A stretch of DNA of 64,000 bases from WS-7 sp036505295 (GTDB taxonomy: Bacteria > Eisenbacteria > RBG-16-71-46 > SZUA-252): positions 1 through 64,000 of the forward strand of contig DASXTQ010000019.1 in NCBI GenBank assembly GCA_036505295.1, given 5' to 3'. Positions 52,623 to 60,561 of the stretch are shown one piece after another. The position numbers and the translations under genes are program-made. Within the stretch, counting starts at the first letter, position 1. Each line of letters opens with the position of its first letter. The notes under the pieces were generated by a model that saw only the letters and a program-made list of their open reading frames with translations, searched no databases and was not told where the DNA came from.

Positions 52623-52722
52623 GGCAACCTCCTAGGTTGTCTGGCCAAGGGGGGTTGTTTCAGATAACCCAAGCTAGTTTAGCCCGCCTGAAGACTCCCT
52701 TCGTCCATTAACTAAGATAGGT

Positions 52723-52789
52723 GAATTATTCTGTATTGTCAAGTGACACAGAGAATTATTTTGACTACTTAATCATTTTGAGTTAATCA
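52723..52789 (+). promoter_or_regulatory. AT-rich promoter/operator region for the XRE gene
   Basis: An unusually AT-rich patch. GAATTATT occurs twice (52723-52730 and 52753-52760), spaced 30 bases, about three helical turns. TTGACT (52761-52766), a 17-base spacer and a weak TAATCA (52784-52789) could be the promoter. The repeats may bind the XRE-type regulator. Confidence 0.4.
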
Positions 52790-52811
52790 AGCGGAGGGTA
52801 CTCAGTTAGGG

Positions 52812-53765
52812 GTGCGTCGCGGTGGCAAGGCAGCCCCCAATTCTCTGGACGCCCAGGACTTGATCCAGTGGAGGCATTCTGTGGACGTTTCCCTAGCGAT
52901 CCGACAGCGGCTCGACGAATTGGGGCTTGATCAGAAAGGTTTGGCGGCTGCCGCTGAAGTCACGGAATCCTACATTTCCCAGGTGCTGACTCGGAAGAAA
53001 ATGCCCCCCGCGCCAGACCGAACCGACATCTATGCGAAGATGGAGAGATTCTTGAAGGTACCCGGCGGTTCGCTTTCGAAGCTGGCGGACCTTCAGCGCA
53101 AGGACGAATGGAAGAGAACCTTTGGCGACCCACCGTTGCCTCTGTTGCGAGAAGTCCGCGAGTTGATCCTTCGCAAGTGTTCGCCCGCTAAGGAAAAACA
53201 GGTACGCGCCATCTTTGAGAAGGAGCCCTTCGGTGAGGTCGAACGCCTCGTCACACAAAAGCTTTTGGACGTGGTCAAGAGGGTTGCCAAGGAAGAGCTG
53301 GAGAGCGAAAACTGGCTCCACTTGATCGCCAGGCTCAGCGGGCGCAGCTATAAGCAGATGCGGGTCCTCGTCCTCGAGTTCCTGGACGCCGATGTCTTCA
53401 ACCTGTCGGCTGAGAATTGCGTCTCCTTTCTGGACCCTCTGATTGAATCCTGGGATATCGACCTCGCCAGCTTCGGCATGGAAATCGTCCTGAACCGGCG
53501 ACTGGCCCCAGGGAATCCTCATAAATTTGAGTTTGTTGAGAGAGAGCCTGACCAACCGCTCGAGGAAGAGGCGGGGCTCAAGGAGTTTCTTCGTGACCGT
53601 TCCCTCAGCGGGGATGCTGCCGAGGACGAAATCGAGTTCCTCAAGAAACTGAGGTTCAAGAAAAAGAGGCCAACCGCACTCTATTACTATCGGGAATTGC
53701 AGAACCTCAGAGATCCGCTCCACTTTCGCAGGCCGGCCCCGGGAGCGGGGAAACGAGGGGATTGA
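52812..53765 (+). CDS. XRE-family helix-turn-helix protein with long C-terminal domain
   Basis: A 317-residue protein. Residues about 30-90 are an XRE-type helix-turn-helix (IRQRLDELGLDQKGLAAAAE, TESYISQVLTRKKMPPAP). The remaining 220 residues are helical, with conserved-looking charged segments (LHLIARLSGRSYKQMRVLVL, FLKKLRFKKKRPTALYYYRE), and match no family I know. The long tail may sense a ligand or protein partner. The start is a GTG. It lies 28 bases before the TPR gene and may be co-transcribed with it. Confidence 0.75.
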   Translation: MRRGGKAAPNSLDAQDLIQWRHSVDVSLAIRQRLDELGLDQKGLAAAAEVTESYISQVLTRKKMPPAPDRTDIYAKMERFLKVPGGSLSKLADLQRKDEWKRTFGDPPLPLLREVRELILRKCSPAKEKQVRAIFEKEPFGEVERLVTQKLLDVVKRVAKEELESENWLHLIARLSGRSYKQMRVLVLEFLDADVFNLSAENCVSFLDPLIESWDIDLASFGMEIVLNRRLAPGNPHKFEFVEREPDQPLEEEAGLKEFLRDRSLSGDAAEDEIEFLKKLRFKKKRPTALYYYRELQNLRDPLHFRRPAPGAGKRGD

Positions 53766-53793
53766 ACAGCCAGCGCGGCAAGAGAGCGAAGCC

Positions 53794-55242
53794 ATGAAAG
53801 CAGCGGTCAGGGTAATCCTCAGCCTTCTCCTCATGTGCGGCTTGGCAGCATCCGCTCATGCGCAGGGTACTGAGTTGGAGACCCTCAATCGAGAGATCAA
53901 GTCGCTCTACCGCGCCGGCGACTACGGCCGTGCGGTGATCGTCGCCAAGAAGGCGCTGGAGGTCGCGGAGAAGAGCGTGGGCCCCGATCATCCCACTGTC
54001 GCTGCGAGCCTGAGCGAGCTGGCGGCGCTGTATAGGATCCAGGGCCAGTATGCGCAGGCCGAGCCGCTTTATAAACGCTCGCTGGCGATCCGCGAGAAAG
54101 CGCTTGGCCCCGACCATCTCGATGTGGCCGTGAGCCTGAACAGCCTCGCATTGGTTTACGACCGCCAAGGCCAGTACACGCAGGCAGAGCCGCTCTACAA
54201 GCGCGCGCTCGCCATCCGGGAGAAAAATCTCGGCTCCGACCATCCGGAAGTGGCCACGAGCCTGAACAACCTCGCGGGTCTCTACCACGCGCAGGGCCGG
54301 TACGCGGAGGCCGAGCCGCTCTACAAACGCTCGCTCGCGATCCGCGAGAAAGCGCTTGGTCCCGACAATCCCAATGTGGCCTCGAGCCTGAACAATTTGG
54401 GCGGGCTCTACTACACACAGGGCCGGTACGCACAGGTCGAGCCGCTCTACAAGCGCTCGCTGGCGATCCGCGAGAAGGCGCTCGGCCCCGACCATCCCGA
54501 CGTGGCCTCGAGCCTGATCAATCTCGCGGGGCTCTATCAAATCCAAGGTCGGTACCCGCAGGCCGAGCCGCTCTACAAGCGCGCGTTGGCGATCCAGGAG
54601 AAATCCCTCGGCCCCAACCATCCAGAAGTGGCCACGAGCCTGAACAACTTGGCGGCGCTTTATACGTACCAAGCCCAGTACGCTCTGGCCGAGTCGCTCT
54701 ACGGGCGCTCGTTGGAGATCCGGGAGAAATCGCTCGGCCCTGACCACCCCGATGTGGCGATGAGCCTGAACAACCTGGCAGAGCTTTATAGAACACAAGG
54801 CCAGTACGCGCGGGCTGAGCCGCTCTACAAGCGCTCGCTCGCGATTCGGGAAAAGGCCCTAGGTCCGGACCATCCCGACGTGGCGATGAGCCTGAACAAC
54901 CTGGCGGGGCTCTGCCACAGCCAGGGCCGGTACGCGCAGGCCGAGTCGCTCTACAAGCGCTCGCTGGCAATCAAGGAGAAAGCCCTGGGTCCCGACCATC
55001 CCGATGTAGCCACGAGCCTGAACAACCTCGCGGAGCTTTATAGGGACCAGGGTCAGTACGCGCAGGCCGAGCCGCTCTATGTGCGGTCCCTGGCGATCAT
55101 GGAGAAGGCTCTTGGCCCCGACCATCCCGATGTGGCCACGAGCCTTGAGAACATGGCAACGCTCTACCGAGCCACGAATCGCGCTGAAGAGGCGGAAGTG
55201 CTCATGAAGCAGGTGGCACGCATTCGCGCCATCAAACGATAG
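53794..55242 (+). CDS. Secreted TPR protein, kinesin-light-chain type
   Basis: A 482-residue exported protein: signal peptide VILSLLLMCGLAASAHAQ, then ten 42-residue TPR units (consensus ALGPDHPDVATSLNNLA, LYRTQGQYAQAEPLYKRSLA) in an uninterrupted array. Such superhelical proteins are protein-binding scaffolds; here they act outside the cytoplasm. An AGGATTGAACAGCC leader lacks a strong ribosome site. The DNA encodes exact 126-bp units (see the repeat entry). Confidence 0.9.
   Translation: MKAAVRVILSLLLMCGLAASAHAQGTELETLNREIKSLYRAGDYGRAVIVAKKALEVAEKSVGPDHPTVAASLSELAALYRIQGQYAQAEPLYKRSLAIREKALGPDHLDVAVSLNSLALVYDRQGQYTQAEPLYKRALAIREKNLGSDHPEVATSLNNLAGLYHAQGRYAEAEPLYKRSLAIREKALGPDNPNVASSLNNLGGLYYTQGRYAQVEPLYKRSLAIREKALGPDHPDVASSLINLAGLYQIQGRYPQAEPLYKRALAIQEKSLGPNHPEVATSLNNLAALYTYQAQYALAESLYGRSLEIREKSLGPDHPDVAMSLNNLAELYRTQGQYARAEPLYKRSLAIREKALGPDHPDVAMSLNNLAGLCHSQGRYAQAESLYKRSLAIKEKALGPDHPDVATSLNNLAELYRDQGQYAQAEPLYVRSLAIMEKALGPDHPDVATSLENMATLYRATNRAEEAEVLMKQVARIRAIKR
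53980..55239 (+). repeat. Ten tandem 126-bp units encoding TPRs
   Basis: The stretch is exactly ten units of 126 bases, each beginning at the GPDHP codons. Units are well conserved at DNA level, so copy number may vary between strains or be misassembled in short reads. Confidence 0.85.
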
Positions 55243-55498
55243 TGGAGGCCAACTCTCCGGGTCGAAGTCATGGACCTGGGTCAACATCCAGACAGGCGAC
55301 ACCGAACCGGGAGGGAGCTTCTTACGCGATCACCGCGATTGGTGAGCTCCTCCTCGCTTGGGATGGGTACACCACCCAGACATTGGCGTTAGTAGGCGAC
55401 GACCACCTCGATGGGCGAAGCAGTCGTGCCGACTTCGCCGGCGTTGGCCTCCTCCTGAAATGACGTACAGGCGGGGACGCCAAAAGTTGGAGACGGAG

Positions 55499-55846
55499 TC
55501 AAACGGACCCCTCCTCGACGAGCTTTTGGAGCCGGCGCAGAGCGACGTCCCACCGCTTCGAGATCAGATCGAGGTACCGGTGAGCCACGATGAGCTGATG
55601 GGGCTCGAGTTCCCAACGGCTCTCGCGGCCCAGCCGCCTTCCGCGCACCAAGCCGGCATCGGCGAGGACGCGCAGATGTTTCGTAATCCCCTGGCGCGTC
55701 AGAGGGGTGCCCCGAGTCAATCGCGCGATGGACTGGGGCCCGCCCTGACAGAGGCGAGCCACCAGTTTGAGGCGCGTCGCGTCCCCCAACGCTGCGAAGA
55801 TCGGAGCAGAGCTCTCGAGCCCGGCAGGTTCGCGATCAGGCGTCAC
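55499..55846 (-). CDS. ArsR-family transcriptional repressor
   Basis: A 115-residue winged-helix regulator: PIFAALGDATRLKLVARLCQ, LTRQGITKHLRVLADAGLVR, RESRWELEPHQLIVA. There is no cysteine metal site, so it is of the SdpR-like, metal-independent type often paired with AHSA1 proteins. The ATG overlaps the AHSA1 stop by ATGA. The likely operator is at 56340. Confidence 0.92.
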   Translation of the reverse strand: MTPDREPAGLESSAPIFAALGDATRLKLVARLCQGGPQSIARLTRGTPLTRQGITKHLRVLADAGLVRGRRLGRESRWELEPHQLIVAHRYLDLISKRWDVALRRLQKLVEEGSV

Positions 55847-56307
55847 GGGTTCCGGCGCAGATAGGTCTCAATGGCGACCATCTGCTCGGCCCAGCCGCCC
55901 TCGTTCGCCTTCAATGCGTCAGCTCGGCGAGCGAGCGGGATCCCGTCGAAACCCGACTCCACGAGTTTAAGGAGTGTGCCTCCTTCCACTTCTTCGAGCG
56001 TGAACTCCACGAGCGTCGTGGGCTCCTTCGAGTAATCCAGGCTCGGATCCACGGCGTTGGGGTGCCACCGAAAGGAGAAGAGCCGCTCCGGCTCCATTTT
56101 CTCGATGACGAGTTCGAACTTGAGGTGCTCGTAGCCGGGATAGGTGATCCGACCATTGAGCCGGGCGCCGGGCCGAAACGGTTCCGTAAAGACCGACTGA
56201 AACCAGGTGCCGAATTCCTTCGAGTCAGTCAGTGCGCGCCACACGCGGCTCCGTGGCGCTTTAAGCAAGATCTCCTTCGTGATGCGATCGGTGGTTGTCG
56301 TGCTCAT
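55843..56307 (-). CDS. AHSA1/SRPBCC-family protein
   Basis: A 154-residue START-like ligand-binding protein (EILLKAPRSRVWRALTDSKE, FGTWFQSVF, VEFTLEEVEGGTLLKLVESG). The ATG at 56307 is chosen because AGGGAG lies seven bases upstream of it; that site is too close to an ATG at 56313. It forms an operon with ArsR; the pair is widespread and the ligand unknown. Confidence 0.9.
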   Translation of the reverse strand: MSTTTTDRITKEILLKAPRSRVWRALTDSKEFGTWFQSVFTEPFRPGARLNGRITYPGYEHLKFELVIEKMEPERLFSFRWHPNAVDPSLDYSKEPTTLVEFTLEEVEGGTLLKLVESGFDGIPLARRADALKANEGGWAEQMVAIETYLRRNP

Positions 56308-56339
56308 CGTCATTCTCCCTGTCGGGCTCCGCACCATGC

Positions 56340-56384
56340 GCAACCCAATGGTTGCATATTAAATGGGGTGCACCCGGAAGTCAA
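56340..56384 (-). promoter_or_regulatory. Promoter and ArsR operator for the AHSA1-arsR operon
   Basis: On the minus strand: -35 TTGACT (56379-56384), a 17-base spacer, -10 TAATAT (56356-56361). Directly downstream is a perfect palindrome GCAACC-CAAT-GGTTGC (56340-56355) covering the transcription start. This is the classic operator form of AHSA1-linked ArsR repressors, so autorepression is strongly suggested. Confidence 0.8.
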
Positions 56385-56402
56385 TGGACAAAGGAGGGCT
56401 TA

Positions 56403-56681
56403 TCAGCCCCTTGGAACCCAGATCTTCCCCGCTTCGACCACTTCGCAGGTGCCGGGGAGCAGGAGTGGCTCTCGGGACCTCGCGTAGAAGGCGAGGCCTT
56501 TGTAGCTCGTTAGATAGCGGTGGCCGCGAACAAAGAAGCCGCCCCGAGCATGAACGACGACAGCTTCCGGATTGTGATTCAAGAGCTTCACGAACTCTCC
56601 CGCCTCGACGCGGACTATGGCGCCCGATGCCTTGATCGCCCGCACAAGAGCTGCTGCTGCTGCCGCTGCGCCTCCATTCAC
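56403..56681 (-). CDS. Small conserved-type protein, function unknown
   Basis: A 92-residue protein with an alanine-rich helix (GGAAAAAAALVRAIKA) and a beta-rich end (AIVRVEAGEFVKLLN, VVVHARGGFFVRGHRYLTSY). A GTG start with GGAGG nine bases upstream (AAACTGGAGG) supports translation. Similar short proteins with a YLTSYKGLAFY segment exist in soil bacteria but have no known role. It is not part of the arsR operon, which begins after it. Confidence 0.68.
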   Translation of the reverse strand: MNGGAAAAAAALVRAIKASGAIVRVEAGEFVKLLNHNPEAVVVHARGGFFVRGHRYLTSYKGLAFYARSREPLLLPGTCEVVEAGKIWVPRG

Positions 56682-56764
56682 TTTAGGGGTCCTCCAGTTT
56701 AATCAACGACGACTAGACTGAAGCGGGTGTCAGAATATCCTGATTAGCCTACTCTAGTCGGCGT

Positions 56765-56849
56765 CTACTCGGCCGGGAATCCAGCAGGCGGGGCAAGGAG
56801 GGGGCGGTTGTCTAACGCAAGCTTTCAGCTGGTGGGCGCGGCCGAGTAG
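56765..56849. repeat. Perfect 11-bp inverted repeat around a gene gap
   Basis: CTACTCGGCCG (56765-56775) and CGGCCGAGTAG (56839-56849), 63 bases apart, with GTCTAAC at 56810-56816 between. It recalls a degenerate attC, but the core sites do not match well. It sits at the start of the cassette-like region. Confidence 0.4.
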
Positions 56850-56901
56850 GTTGCGTCTGCCGGGCGGGCCACCAGTGGGCGCCCGACGAGGGAAACCGAC
56901 C

Positions 56902-57309
56902 GTGGATGTTCGCTTCGCCGCGAATGCTCCTGTCAATGGGGAGGACCTGAACGCCCTATTCTCGGCGGCCTGGCCGGATCACAGGTCTCGCGACTTCGGT
57001 CCTGTTCTGGCGCGAAGCCTTACATACGTCTGCGCTTTTGCTGGCGATCGCCTGGTAGGTTTTGTCAACCTCGCGTGGGATGGCGGAGCGCACGCGTTTC
57101 TCTTGGATCCGACGGTCCATCCAGAATTCCGTCGTCAGGGAATCGGCAGCGGGATAGTCAACAAGGCGGTCTCGGAGTGCCGTGAACGCGGAGTCGAATG
57201 GGTGCACGTGGATTATGAGCCCGCGCTTGCCGTCTTCTATCGGCGTTGTGGCTTTCGGTCGACATCTGCGGGCCTGATCAGGTTGGCGGGCCCGCGCGCC
57301 CTCCGTTGA
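56902..57309 (+). CDS. GNAT-family N-acetyltransferase
   Basis: A 135-residue enzyme of the GNAT fold: VLARSLTYVCAFAGDRLVGF, the acetyl-CoA motif HPEFRRQGIGSGIVNKAV near residue 75 (Q/RxxGxG/A pattern), and YEPALAVFYRRCGFR. Acceptor unknown. The GTG at 56902 has a GAGGGA site. Possibly a cassette gene of the array that follows. Confidence 0.85.
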   Translation: MDVRFAANAPVNGEDLNALFSAAWPDHRSRDFGPVLARSLTYVCAFAGDRLVGFVNLAWDGGAHAFLLDPTVHPEFRRQGIGSGIVNKAVSECRERGVEWVHVDYEPALAVFYRRCGFRSTSAGLIRLAGPRALR

Positions 57310-57649
57310 TATGGTGCGGAAGGGGGGAGACCATTTGTGGGGGTTTCGGGGGGTTCCGGGGAACCTCCGAAACGACAAGTAGTTTGCCCGGAATGCGGTG
57401 CGGTGATTGACGTTCCGGCGACCGAGGCGAGCGATCACAAGTAACCCCTCCTGATCGCGTTTGCGCCCTGCTGTAGTCCCGATTTGATCCCGATGGGTGC
57501 GCTGCTACCGCGCCGGGGAGCGCCATCGTTGACGCCCGGCGCGATGCCACATAGAGTGCCGACACTGGATCGCTGCCGACCGAGCGCAGGGCAGATCCTG
57601 ATTATGCTGGTCAGCGTATTCGCTTACGTGGTTCCGTCGATTATTTGCC
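57310..57649 (+). other. Gap with a possible tiny zinc-ribbon peptide
   Basis: 340 bases. Frame 57337-57444 (GTG to TAA) could encode a 35-residue peptide with CPECG (QVVCPECGAVIDVPATEASD), one half of a zinc ribbon, but it may be a relic. A 12-base phrase GGTCAGCGTATT at 57609-57620 recurs at 58585-58596, possibly cassette-related. Nothing else supported. Confidence 0.35.
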
Positions 57650-57829
57650 GTGAATGACGTGATGCTGGCGCCCGATAGACGGCTCGCATACGAGGTACCC
57701 GCTGACCATCGGAGTCCGGCTTACAAGGTTCCCCGCACCTTCGACGAAATCGCCCACGACAGGTACTGGAATTTGTGGTTCGACGACAACGTGGGCTCAT
57801 TCCTGGTGATCGTGCGAAAGGCGGACTGA
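57650..57829 (+). CDS. 59-residue small protein, function unknown
   Basis: GTG to TGA, 59 residues: MLAPDRRLAYEVPADHRSPA, VPRTFDEIAHDRYWNLWFDD, then SFLVIVRKAD. The composition looks like a real globular mini-protein, but no family is recognised and the ribosome site is weak. It stands in the cassette-like region, where short unknown genes are usual. Confidence 0.45.
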   Translation: MNDVMLAPDRRLAYEVPADHRSPAYKVPRTFDEIAHDRYWNLWFDDNVGSFLVIVRKAD

Positions 57830-57978
57830 TCACGGCACAGATCAAATCACCGCAACCGCATGACATCCGGCTGAATCCGCCGGTCAGTACTGTGACGCGC
57901 ATTGCGATGGCAATGCGCGGGCCGTTCCGCCCGCGGGTTAGCCGAGCGTTGGGCAGCTTTCTTGTCGGAGGCCGTAAG

Positions 57979-58497
57979 ATGCCGTTCAATGAGAAGACTT
58001 ATGCGATCGCGATTGTCCATCCAGACGGCCGAAAGCATCTGTTCGGTCGCGTCCGCCGATCCGCGAAAGGTGACGTCTACGTCGTGTGGGCTGAGGATCA
58101 GTCTCCCCGCAATCTTGGAAGGGGATCGAACCCTCACGCCTCCTACCATGCATCGGGCCGGCTGCATTCGAAGAGCTACAACATTAGTGAGATCGAGAAG
58201 AGCCGGCAGGTTCCCGGAGCAAGTTTCAAGGGGACAGAGCCGCACGAGGCGACCAACGCCGACCGAGGTCTTTCACCAACGCTTCCTGTGCTCTCAGGAA
58301 ACTTCGACGGTGTATTCGAGATCGACGCGGCCCAAATTGCAGCGAGCCGGAACCCGTCTATCACCGTCGACGTAAGCGAACCTGGTGTTCCGCCGATCCG
58401 CCAGACGGGAAGGGATCGCGTGATCGCGGACAAGATCTTCAAGGACGACACTCCGTGGATCATTGTGAGCCTCGTCGAGCCGCCAACTCGACTCTGA
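57979..58497 (+). CDS. Hypothetical protein of the cassette region
   Basis: A 172-residue soluble protein with no recognised family: KTYAIAIVHPDGRKHLFGRV, DVYVVWAEDQ, ASYHASGRLHSKSYNI. The ATG at 57979 has GGAGG seven bases upstream, right after a GTTGGGC at 57951-57957 that fits the integron core GTTRRRY. Base use is somewhat less GC-rich than in the metabolic genes. Confidence 0.72.
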   Translation: MPFNEKTYAIAIVHPDGRKHLFGRVRRSAKGDVYVVWAEDQSPRNLGRGSNPHASYHASGRLHSKSYNISEIEKSRQVPGASFKGTEPHEATNADRGLSPTLPVLSGNFDGVFEIDAAQIAASRNPSITVDVSEPGVPPIRQTGRDRVIADKIFKDDTPWIIVSLVEPPTRL

Positions 58498-58649
58498 GTC
58501 GGCCAGGGCCGCGGTCCGGTCACGATCTGGCCACCATTGGGAGTGTCAGCGGCCGCCTCTTGGGGAAACCATGATTTCAACTGTGTCGGTCAGCGTATTT
58601 GGATATTCAGGTCCGCCCAACTGTAGTTCGCCAGACAGACGCAGGGTGC

Positions 58650-59012
58650 ATGGCTAACCGGCGTCTAAGCGCGACAGAGGTGGCGGAGATCTTTCGTCCT
58701 ATTCTCGAAGAGGTTCGTGCAAAGCTCCGTGGCACTAGCCGCGGTGACGAAGCCCTACACTGGGCGCTCCGGCGGAAGCTCACCAAGGAGTTGATGTACG
58801 ACGAGCGCGGCAAGCCGCTGCACCGCGTGAAGCTCAAGGCTCTCAAGCGCGGAGAACAGGGCGGGAAGTGCGCGTTGTGCCACTGCGAACTGCCGGAAAG
58901 GAACGCCGTCCTCGATCGCCTTGAAGCTATGAAGGGATACACCGCCGACAACACGCGGCTTCTCTGTCCGGACTGCGATCATAAGGCTCAAGTCGAGCGC
59001 GGGTTTGCTTGA
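58650..59012 (+). CDS. Small HNH/treble-clef-like protein
   Basis: A 120-residue protein with a basic helical front half (EIFRPILEEVRAKLRG, LRRKLTKELMY) and a C-terminal zinc site: CALCHCELPERN and LLCPDCDHKA form a CxxC pair set, with DRLEAMKGY between, typical of HNH-like treble-clef nucleases. The histidine of the catalytic HNH is not clear, so nuclease activity is uncertain. An attC-like site begins 13 bases after its stop. Confidence 0.68.
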   Translation: MANRRLSATEVAEIFRPILEEVRAKLRGTSRGDEALHWALRRKLTKELMYDERGKPLHRVKLKALKRGEQGGKCALCHCELPERNAVLDRLEAMKGYTADNTRLLCPDCDHKAQVERGFA

Positions 59013-59024
59013 AACCTCACCGCC

Positions 59025-59094
59025 GTCGAACTTCGCGGTGCACCGGACCGGGGCTCGCGTCGCTCGCTCCGGCCGGTGACCGCGAGCGTTAGGC
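59025..59094 (+). repeat. attC-like recombination site A
   Basis: R'' GTCGAAC (59025-59031), left arm to about 59049, right arm CGGCCGGTGACCGCGAGC, R' GTTAGGC (59088-59094). The arms pair well (TTCGCGGTGCACCGG against CCGGTGACCGCGAG) with one extrahelical G in the left arm, the hallmark of folded attC sites. Length 70 bp. R' fits the GTTRRRY consensus; R'' is imperfect. Confidence 0.7.
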
Positions 59095-59109
59095 GACATA
59101 GGGACGCGG

Positions 59110-59799
59110 ATGCCCACGTCGAATAGAGAGTTCATACCGAACCAGGTGTTCATAGGGCTCCCGTGGAAAAACGTCCGACCGAAGTACGATCGGATCGTCC
59201 CGGAGCTCGAGAAGAAATACCCGCTTTACTTCACCATCGTCGGGCGGGACGACGGGCAGGACGCCAGGGCCCTTTTCGAGGTAATCAAGTCGCGGATCGC
59301 GTCGTCGAGCTATGCCGTATTTGATGCGACCGCGGGCAACGCTAACGTATCTCTCGAATACGGTTACGCAGAGGGAATCGAGGTGCCGCGGGCAATCTTT
59401 CTGAGCGCTCACAAGGCCGCGCAGAGGGTGTCAGCGGGCGACCCGATCATCTCGGACCTAACCGGAATGCGAAGGGTGCAGTACAAGACGGAATCAACTC
59501 TCGCTGCCGAACTCCACAAGTTATGCCGGGATCACGACTACACGAAGCGATTCGAGAGAGCCCTGCGCAAGATCCAACGAAGGAAGACCAAAGGGGCGAA
59601 GAAACGCGGTAGGGCGCTGGCTCTCAAGGCGCTGAAGGCTCTCGGGGGTAAGGTCAGGGTACGCCGTGCCGAGCTCGTGCAGCACCTCCAGGCACAGAAT
59701 TACTCCGAGAAAGAAATCGATGCGATGCTCAAGGGCCTCCATACAGCAGGAGTATTGAGGTGCACGGTAGGCAAGTACTCGGATGTGTATGTCGCCTAA
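59110..59799 (+). CDS. TIR/nucleoside-deoxyribosyltransferase-like protein with winged-helix tail
   Basis: A 229-residue protein. Residues 10-145 are a Rossmann-like domain (QVFIGLPWKNVRPKYDRIVP, FDATAGNANVSLEYGYAEG) in the style of the TIR/nucleoside-deoxyribosyltransferase-like sensors and effectors in bacterial defence. The conserved glutamate in EYGYAEG and the aspartate in FDAT would face a nucleotide. Residues about 165-225 are a winged-helix-like segment (RVRRAELVQHLQAQNYSE, LKGLHTAGVLRCTVGKYSD). The TAA stop is part of the R'' core of attC site B. Confidence 0.72.
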   Translation: MPTSNREFIPNQVFIGLPWKNVRPKYDRIVPELEKKYPLYFTIVGRDDGQDARALFEVIKSRIASSSYAVFDATAGNANVSLEYGYAEGIEVPRAIFLSAHKAAQRVSAGDPIISDLTGMRRVQYKTESTLAAELHKLCRDHDYTKRFERALRKIQRRKTKGAKKRGRALALKALKALGGKVRVRRAELVQHLQAQNYSEKEIDAMLKGLHTAGVLRCTVGKYSDVYVA

Positions 59800-59891
59800 C
59801 AGCGCCGTGAAGCTGCCGGTCCACGCTGTCATGGGCCGTGCTTCCGCACGCCCCGCGCCAGCGCGTCCCGCAGCTACGGCGAGGGTTAGCC
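59794..59891 (+). repeat. attC-like recombination site B
   Basis: R'' GCCTAAC (59794-59800) and R' GTTAGCC (59885-59891) enclose pairing arms (GCGCCGTGAAGCTGC against GCAGCTACGGCG, with two unpaired bases on the left). 98 bp. Its R'' is the exact complement of the R' of site A, as expected for the two ends of one cassette (59089-59884). Confidence 0.72.
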
Positions 59892-59901
59892 CGCGAGAGA
59901 A

Positions 59902-60561
59902 ATGCAGCTAATCATCTTTGACGTTGACGGCACGCTGACGCGCAGCACCTCGATTGATGCCACCTGCTACGCGCGTGCCGTGGCGGAACATCTCAGGATG
60001 CAGGTCAACACGGACTGGTCCATGTACCGCCATGCAACGGATGCCGGGATTCTAAGTGAGCTTCTCGAACGGCAAGGTATCCCTGAGACGCGACCCGATG
60101 TCGCAGCGGTCCGCGCGCGGTTTCTGGGATTGCTCTCCGCGGCCCTTACCTTGGACCCCACATTGTGCCGCGAAGTGCCCGGCGCTCGTGCTGCGATCGA
60201 ATCCCTTCGAGAGGTCCCTGAATTTCAGCTCGCGATCGCCACTGGTGCTTGGGCGGACTCGGCTCGTTTGAAGCTTCGCCATGCTAGCGTAGGGATCGAT
60301 CAGATCCCTCTCGCCTCGTCAGACGATTCACCTTCGCGTGAAAAGATTCTCGAGATCGCCTTCGAGCGGGCGGCCGCCCGGTCGGGACAGCGACCTGACG
60401 CCGTCACCTATTTTGGCGATGCCCCGTGGGACGTATCCGCGGCCCACTCATTGGGCTTCCGTTTCATCGGTATCGCGTGCGAAGGTGACATGGGTCAGCT
60501 CCGGTCAGCCGGAGCTTCGGTCATTCTTCCGGACTTCACCGATGAACTCTTCGCGGGCTAA
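59902..60561 (+). CDS. HAD-superfamily hydrolase
   Basis: A 219-residue phosphatase: LIIFDVDGTLTRST with the nucleophile aspartate at residue 7, motif II in LAIATGAWADSAR, a lysine in SPSREKILEIAFE and motif IV YFGDAPWDVSAAHSLGF. It resembles phosphoglycolate-phosphatase-like HADs. Substrate unknown. Its stop TAA is part of the R'' of attC site C. Confidence 0.88.
   Translation: MQLIIFDVDGTLTRSTSIDATCYARAVAEHLRMQVNTDWSMYRHATDAGILSELLERQGIPETRPDVAAVRARFLGLLSAALTLDPTLCREVPGARAAIESLREVPEFQLAIATGAWADSARLKLRHASVGIDQIPLASSDDSPSREKILEIAFERAAARSGQRPDAVTYFGDAPWDVSAAHSLGFRFIGIACEGDMGQLRSAGASVILPDFTDELFAG

Noticed and set aside
56765..56849. A fourth attC site at the front of the array
   Set aside because: The inverted repeat is good, but R'' and R' cores are not complementary or in the right places; left only as a repeat.
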